A stretch of 64,000 nt of DNA, taken from assembly GCA_013399895.1 (NCBI GenBank), contig VXBA01000882.1:36598-100597 (forward strand). The letters run 5' to 3'. Positions 58,201 to 64,000 of this stretch are shown piece by piece (position 1 is the stretch's first letter; each line of letters begins with the position of its first letter). Both the position numbers and the translations under genes were made by a program. The notes under the pieces were generated by a model that saw only the letters and a program-made list of their open reading frames with translations, did not search any database and was not told the origin of the DNA. The stretch is from Serilophus lunatus. Lineage: Eukaryota; Chordata; Aves; Passeriformes; Eurylaimidae.

Positions 58201-60165
58201 AGTGGTGGCTCTGAAAACAGTCAGGGGCCAGTCCTTGCAGGGCCAAAGTTGCCCCTGGGATCATCCAAGTGCCACAGGACTCACTCAAGGCTTTCAGGGC
58301 AAGAGGTTTCAGGATTTTGGTGCTTCTGGGGGAGGGAGTTGAGGGACCCAACAAATACTCAGCTGAGGAGCAAACTAAAACACCAAATAAAATCCAGCCA
58401 CAAGGACTGAAATAAGGCACTAGAAGTCTGGGCAGGTTTAAGAGCTCACTTGTGTGGAAAAGGAGGAGTTTGGTTTTTTCAAGTGTCTCTACACCACCTC
58501 ACAGAATTCCCCAGGGCTCAGAGCCTGCTCTTGATGCCACACTAAAAATAAACCACTCAGGAAGGCTCTGACAGCCTCCTCTGGGCTTCAGGTGCTTTGA
58601 ACTGAAAAAGAAGGGGAAAAAAACCCAAACCAAAACACAAGGAGAGGTTGAATGAGGCTGTTGGATGTGGCTGGGTGAGAAGGGGCCACCTCCAGCTCCT
58701 CTTGGCAGAGCAGGGAACCCTCGCCTCACTGGGTGGAAATTATAGTTTATATAAAACAGCTTCACCTCTGCCCCTTCATTTCCTGAAAGCTGGTGGAGGA
58801 AGAGTCAGAATTGAGCAGAGAGAGAGAGAGAGAGAGTTTGTTTTCTTTTTCTAGAAGACACCGAGTGTTTTTGTTCTCCCCCTTTGTGTGTGTGTGTGTT
58901 TAGATAAAAGCCAGGACAAAAAGACTTGGCTGAAGTTGTGCCAAGTCAAAGCTCCAGCAAAACAAGCTTCAGCCTTCAGGGCTGAGGGGTTCAGAGGGTC
59001 TTCAGACCCACTTCTGCAGAAATATCCAGGTTCTGCCCCTGGCTGGGACAGCAATGGTTTTTTTCACAGCAATTAAAATTACACTGTTTGCCAAAATATC
59101 TACAGGAGCCTCTACCAAGAGAGGTGAGGAACAAACACCCTCCTGCCCACCCAAGGGCCCGTTACACCATTCCTAAACCATCTCTTTAACCTCTAAAAAA
59201 CACAGTTTGCTTCTACCCTTCTACTTTGCAAAGAAACCACTGGAAATTCTCCTCTGCACAGGGATGATCCCAGTCTGGGCTCCGCTCCAGAGTGGTTTTA
59301 TCTGGAGTGTTCCTTCGGCCCTCTCAGGTACCATGTGGAACAGTATCAAAAGCCATAAAACTCTTTTTTCAGCCTCTTCTCAGAGCACAGAACATCACTG
59401 GACATGTGAATTATCCGTGCTTGGGATGGTTGGATCTTGCCCAGTTGGTGGTGCCTGTTTCTTGTTTTCTTTGGGTTCCTATTTTCTCCTCGAGGTGCTG
59501 ACAAACAATGTGTCAAAGTGGTTGTTCCACTGTTTTCCCAGATCCCAACACCACATAATTCTCTCTGGATCTTCATTCTCTTTTGGCATTTTTCTCGACC
59601 CATTTTCCATCCTCCTGAGGTTGGTGGAGGTTCCCTTCTCACTCGTGGAGAGAATTTAATGTTGCCCAGGTCACCTGAGAACATATAAGGAACATAAGTG
59701 CATTTCTAGCCTGTGTTTTCCTTCCTATATTGAGATTTCTTTCCTCATTATCACCCAGGTCAATTATAATCCTTATCTGATCAATCAGCATTTCCCTCTG
59801 AGCTCCTTCCCTGGAGGAAGACACATCCACCACCTTTTTCTGCTGCTTCCATGGGATTTTCCAGGAGCTCAGCCACCTCCCAGAACTTCACATCCTTTAA
59901 ACCCAGAGCACCTCAACATTTCCTCTACTTACTCTTACCCAACTACTGTTAGTTAACTACTCCAAGTTGTGCAGGAAGCAGTCTGGACCTTCCACATCTG
60001 TATAATTTTAATTAACACATTGCTCAGAGCTGTCACTGCTGCAATCTTATCAAAATCTGAGCACCACCATTTTTCATCACTTTTCTGCCTCGATAGTAGA
60101 GCCACGTCCCTTTGCTGGAATCAGAGGATCTGATTTTCTCTGGCTCTCCTTAGTTCACAGCCCTG
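55260..60165. other. Upstream sequence, no gene seen
   Basis: Increasingly AT-rich. It holds short (GA)n at 58818-58837 and (GT)n at 58885-58899, and a MEF2-type CTAAAAATAA at 58542-58551. Open frames here (for example 59207-59659) lack splice or homology support. Confidence 0.5.
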
Positions 60166-60169
60166 AATC

Positions 60170-60295
60170 CTTGAGGCTGGTCCCCACCTTGTCCCCCAGC
60201 CCAGAGCCCCGAGTGCCACCTCCAGTCCTCCCCTGGGCACCTCCAGGGCTGGGGACTCCAAACCTTCCATGAAGAAACTCCTCCTGAGTTTTTAC
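60170..60295 (-). mobile_element. CR1 fragment, divergent
   Basis: CCCCACCTTGTCCCCCAGCC, GTGCCACCTCCAGTCC, GGGCACCTCCAGGGCTGGGG, CCATGAAGAAACTCCTCC. Same subfamily as 55000-55250 but without the 3' tail. Confidence 0.75.
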
Positions 60296-60299
60296 TGCC

Positions 60300-61710
60300 T
60301 TTTGTTTTTCACTTTATTTTCTTTTTTCGAGCTTTTCTCTTTGAATTCCCTGAATTTTTCCTGCCTCCAAGACCCAGCCTCGGATGGGGTGGAGGCTCCA
60401 ACCCCTCACAGGGCAAAAGCTGGATCCACATGGAGCTGTGGGGAGCTCTCAGGACCCTCCACGTGCTCTCCCTGCCCCAGGTCAGGGCTCAGAGGCTCCT
60501 CCAGCCCTATCTGCACATCAGAGCAGTTGGGAGACAGTTGAGTGTCTCTCCGGTGATAGGAGGGAAGGCTTTGCTCTGGGAGATAAGCTGCCCTCCCTGA
60601 GGAGCCAGGGGAGGCCGTTGGTGTCACAAGTGTCCTGCAGCCCTGGCAGACACACCCTGAGGAGCTGAGGGCAGTTAACTGAACCCTCACTATCTGCTGC
60701 CTTGTCTCCCTGCAATTCTTTCCCTCTTGCTGTGACCCCCCTGGGCTGCCCAGGCTGTGAACAGTCAGTCACATCCCCATCTTTCTGGAGATGATCAATG
60801 CAGGAGAGACAAGCACTCCAGGAAGGTATTTCAGCCTAGAGATTTTGAAATGCTTCACAGCTCCTTTTTCTGCTTGAGCAGCTGCCCAGCTCTGCTGCAG
60901 GTTGTGGAAGAGTTTCACAAACAGCCCCTGGGAGGGCTGGGGGAAGCAGGAGTGTCTGGAATGCAGCTCTTCCCTGTCAGCTCCAGACAGAGCTCCCAGC
61001 CAGCCCCCAGCAGCAAACCAGTGGCTGGGGGTTATGTGTCACCCAGTGCTCCGGGTGTCAGCAGAGCAGAATGGCCAGGCCACCTTCAGTGGATCCAATT
61101 TCCAGTGTCAGGTAACTGGGGGAGGAGGAACCAAGGTGTTGGAAAACAAGGAGGGCAAATACTGACTGATTTCACATGAATGTTGGTTCCACAATTTCTT
61201 TTTTGTTATATAATTTTATACAATATATGTGTATTATAAAGAAATATTTTGTATTGTAAAATTATATTAAAAAACATTTCCTTTTGCATTTTCAACCTTC
61301 CCAGGTTCTTGGGCCCTTCTCAGCTCCATTGTGAGGAGGATGAATTCCCTTCTCTCATGTCCTGCTCTGTTTTCCCTCCCTGTTTACACCCAAGGGAAAG
61401 CACCACTTTTCCAAATATAGATCTTTTCATCCAAATAAAGGGGGAGGGGACTGGAATATTGTTTAAAAAATCATCCAGCTGCGAGGCACAAACCTCAAAG
61501 CGGTGCAAAAGCATCGCTGTTGTTCCCAGGCTGGGCAGGGAACGACACTGCAACACCCATCGTGTGGATTCCGTGGGAATCCTCTGCCACCTGCTGGTCC
61601 GGGAGCAGCATCTGTGGTTAAAAGTGTCTGCTACAGTAGGGAAAACTGGGAGCCTGTGGAGCGTATCATTTCTTTTCTAGGAGAAATGTCAAAAATACTG
61701 AGAGCAGAGA
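60300..61710. other. Upstream sequence, no gene seen
   Basis: Includes a very AT-rich block at 61195-61290. A plus-strand exon-like segment near 60880-61110 was considered and not accepted. Confidence 0.45.
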
Positions 61711-61714
61711 CTGG

Positions 61715-61895
61715 TTTGGGTGGGAAGTGACCTAAAAAATCCTCCTGTTCCACCCCCTGCCGTGGGCAAGGACACCTCCCACCATCCCAGGTTGGTCCAA
61801 GCTCTGTCCAGCCTGGCCTTGGACATTCCAGGGATGGGGCAGCCACAGCTTCTCTGCCCACCCTGAGCCAGGGCCTGGGCACCCTCTGACTAAAG
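61715..61895 (-). mobile_element. CR1 LINE fragment
   Basis: TGGTTTGGGTGGGAAGTGACC then CACCCCCTGCCGTGGGCAAG, GGCCTTGGACATTCCAGGG, ATGGGGCAGCCACAGCTTC, CAGGGCCTGGGCACCCTC. Confidence 0.88.
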
Positions 61896-61899
61896 GATC

Positions 61900-63730
61900 C
61901 TCTGCCTCTCCTCGAGCTTCCAAGCAGGTGGAGAGCAGAGAGCGTGAGCACAGCTCATGGCCAGTTTGTACCATGGATTGAACAGCTCGGTGCCAGCCAA
62001 TACACTGGTTGAACTCTGCTTCTGCCTCCTCCTTCCCCTGCAGTAGTTCCTACACCCACCTGCAGGACTGACCCTGGAGTAACTCCTACACCTACTCATA
62101 GAGCTGTGAGTATCACAACCAAGAGCAACAAAGTCAATTTGATCTGAAAAGGTGCAATAGAAACTGGAAAGCAAACTGAAAATACCTTTCTGTTACCTGT
62201 CTTCTTACTCACAGGAGCCTCACCTGTCCTTCAATGCCAACCAGGAAGTTTTAGACAATGAACAGGGAAAGAATTCAGATGTTCAGCCAGGACTCAAACT
62301 CTGTCAGGGAAATCCTGCGGCCGCACCTCAAAGTATTTTTAGTTCTTGAAACCTCCCAACCCCACAGGCACCAATTCCAGAGCAGCCTTTCCAGGCTCTG
62401 CCTTCCTGCCCCACGTCACAGCTCGCTCTGGGGGCTCAGAGCCCCTGCCCTCGGGCCCAGAATCAGCCCCAGCTCTTCCTTATCCTGCTCCATGGAGGTC
62501 CCTGAGCCTGCTGGTCTGGCTGCATCTCCTGCCCAGGTCACTGGGGCTGCTGGAGAGGATTCCTCCCCACAGCCCACACCATGCCTGCACTCACAGACAG
62601 AACAGACACCACGATGGAAGCTGAGAGCAAGGCTCAGCTCTGCAGTCTTGGCTCAAGAGGAAGGAGAGTGGATCCCTTTCCAAGGCATGAAGGAGTTAAA
62701 GACCCAAACTGGTTCTCCGTTCCCAGTGGAGGAACTTTATACCAGACAAGTGTTTTTCCAAACTCTGGAAGCATCTGAGCCAATAAAGCAGGATTTCCTT
62801 TCAATCAGCTCACAATTTGATCAGCATTATTTGATGTAGGAGAATGTTTTGAAGTCAAGGACTGTTTTCAAGCCGCCAACAAATATTTGTTGGTTCTTTT
62901 CCTCTGCATCTTATTGCAGCTCTTTTTTTCCTGCCCACAGCTTATCTTTCCCAACACCAAGCCTTGCCTGCACTTCCCCTTTGGCTGCTGGTTGGTAGTT
63001 TGCTCAGTTGCTGGGTTTTTTGACTCCCATCCAGGTTTTGGATGATATTAATAGCTGCTGTAATCGGCCTCAAACCAGCCCTAATATTAGCAGGGGAAGG
63101 AGCCAAGAACTGCTGCCGAGGCCTGAGGGACTTGAGCTGGGAATTTCTCCTCCCTCCAGCTCTGCCACCAGCCCAGGGAGCCAAAACACCCAAACCCAGC
63201 TCACAGAGCCTCATCAGGCAGCAGAGAAGCAGCTCCTTGAGCCAAAATACAGAGAAAGATGCTCAAAGAAGGTGCTGATGTGAGGATTCAAGAATTAGAC
63301 GTTATTGGTCGTGTAATTAATGCCTCAGTCTAATCAAGACAGAGCAATCACTCATTGTTCATCCAGCAGTGCTAACAACTAATGGCCAAATTACTCTTTT
63401 TCTATTAAAGGTTGTCAGTAATAGGAAAAAATAAACAGAGGATAAAAGCATCTACCCCACTCCTCCAGTGATAAATTCTCCTCCTCCCTTTGGCTGCTGC
63501 AGTGACTCACCAGCATCCTGAGGGGGGGAAGAGTGATGGCTTTTTTCTCCTTTGCTGGGAGGAATAGGATTCTAAGGCTGATGGTTTTTACCTTCTCTGT
63601 TTAGAGTCTACTCCAGGCTATTTTTTTTTTAATGTATTTTCTACTACTGTCTACACTGGACTCTTTCTTCCCAGAGCTGCAATCCCATGTCCCACCCACA
63701 CACGCTGTGTGTCCTGTGTTTTTATTGTCA
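61900..63730. other. Upstream sequence, no assigned gene
   Basis: A plus-strand ATG frame of 193 codons (62258-62839) has low-complexity S/P/Q composition and no recognisable domain. I do not call it a gene. Confidence 0.4.
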
Positions 63731-63731
63731 C

Positions 63732-63940
63732 CTCCAGGGCTGGTTTCTGCCTGCTGGATGGTGAGCAGTCGATCCCTGATGAGTTGCTGGGGCCACCCCG
63801 TGTCCAGCAGCAGCACCTTGTGCTCTTCCAGCACTACCTGCTCCTTTAGGAAGCACTTGGGATTTATCCCAGGCACAGCCACTGCTCCTGGCACAAAACT
63901 ATGCCAGTTCAGTTGCTGTCCCCTCCTTGCTGGGCAGTTG
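63732..63940 (-). CDS. Exon-like open frame of unknown identity
   Basis: On the minus strand a pyrimidine-rich tract (TTTGCCTTCAACAG) provides a good acceptor at 63941. After it the frame stays open through about 209 bases to a possible donor, CCTGGAG|GTGACA. The translation contains LNWHSFVPGAVAVPGINPKC, then FLKEQVVLEEHKVLLLDTGW and PQQLIRDRLLTIQQAE, a mixed hydrophobic and charged composition typical of real protein. The frame continues open past the donor to about 63601. I do not recognise the family, and it is not VDR, the mammalian neighbour. It could be an internal exon of a neighbouring minus-strand gene extending beyond 64000, a pseudogene fragment, or chance. Confidence 0.3.
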
Positions 63941-64000
63941 CTGTTGAAGGCAAACAAGATGAACAAATTAACAAAGCACAGCAAAGCTGCCAGGGCTGGT

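Noticed and set aside
59207..59659. 150-codon open frame on the plus strand
   Set aside because: No homology and no regulatory context; the opposite strand is equally open.
60880..61110. Plus-strand exon-like segment with acceptor (TTCTGCTTGAGCAG) and donor (GTGTCAG|GTAACT)
   Set aside because: The translation is S/P/Q-rich with no recognisable domain. No partner exon was found.
61110..61160. GGGTKV-like sequence resembling an immunoglobulin J segment
   Set aside because: Only a few residues match, there is no recombination signal sequence or V gene nearby, and chance is more likely.
62258..62839. 193-codon ATG open frame on the plus strand
   Set aside because: Low-complexity composition, no domain and no promoter or splice context. 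It is within the chance range for this sequence.
1..64000. CRISPR arrays, operons, phage or other prokaryotic systems
   Set aside because: The tandem repeats have no spacers, and there are no cas genes or ribosome-binding-site-led gene sets. The window is eukaryotic.

Overview
This is vertebrate nuclear DNA, almost certainly from a bird. Short exons with GT-AG introns are separated by GC-rich, gene-poor sequence. At least eighteen CR1-type LINE fragments are recognisable, with the typical avian 3' end (GGTTGGACTAGATG... followed by GATTCT-like repeats), plus one tRNA-headed, CR1-tailed SINE like those known from songbirds. At least twelve unrelated GC-rich minisatellites are present. The combination of high GC, many minisatellites and small exons suits an avian microchromosome. 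There is no bacterial or viral gene content. One assembly gap of N spans 21064-22028 and there are single N at 8869, 16046, 33941, 37913, 43725 and 43834.

The only gene I can identify is HDAC7, a class IIa histone deacetylase, on the minus strand. Nine consecutive coding exons (5377 down to 501) were placed by splice sites, compatible phases at every junction and clear similarity to mammalian HDAC7. From the MDLR methionine they encode 409 residues of the N-terminal regulatory half: MEF2-binding helix, basic nuclear-localisation region and three 14-3-3 phosphorylation sites. The catalytic deacetylase domain lies to the left of position 1 and is not in the window.

Upstream of exon 5181-5377 the first intron is very long. 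Two phase-compatible first coding exons are candidates: a TATA-driven one at about 51.04-51.10 kb starting MHGQSR (compare mammalian MHSPG), and one in a CpG island at about 27.0 kb starting MFSPS. A further CpG island with a strong minus-strand donor lies at 33.8 kb. The window therefore probably holds the promoter region(s), the long first intron and the regulatory N-terminal exons of HDAC7.

Regions: 1-5.4 kb, compact coding exons; 5.4-9.1 kb, a cluster of minisatellites just upstream of the first fixed coding exon; 9-27 kb, intron with more minisatellites and the gap; 27-27.6 kb, CpG island and alternative first exon; 28-51 kb, intron with CpG islands, a G-rich array and many CR1 pieces; 51.0-51.2 kb, putative main promoter; 51.2-64 kb, upstream sequence, progressively more AT-rich, with CR1 remnants and one unidentified exon-like open frame on the minus strand near 63.8 kb. 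VDR is the mammalian neighbour of HDAC7, but I see no VDR exon here.
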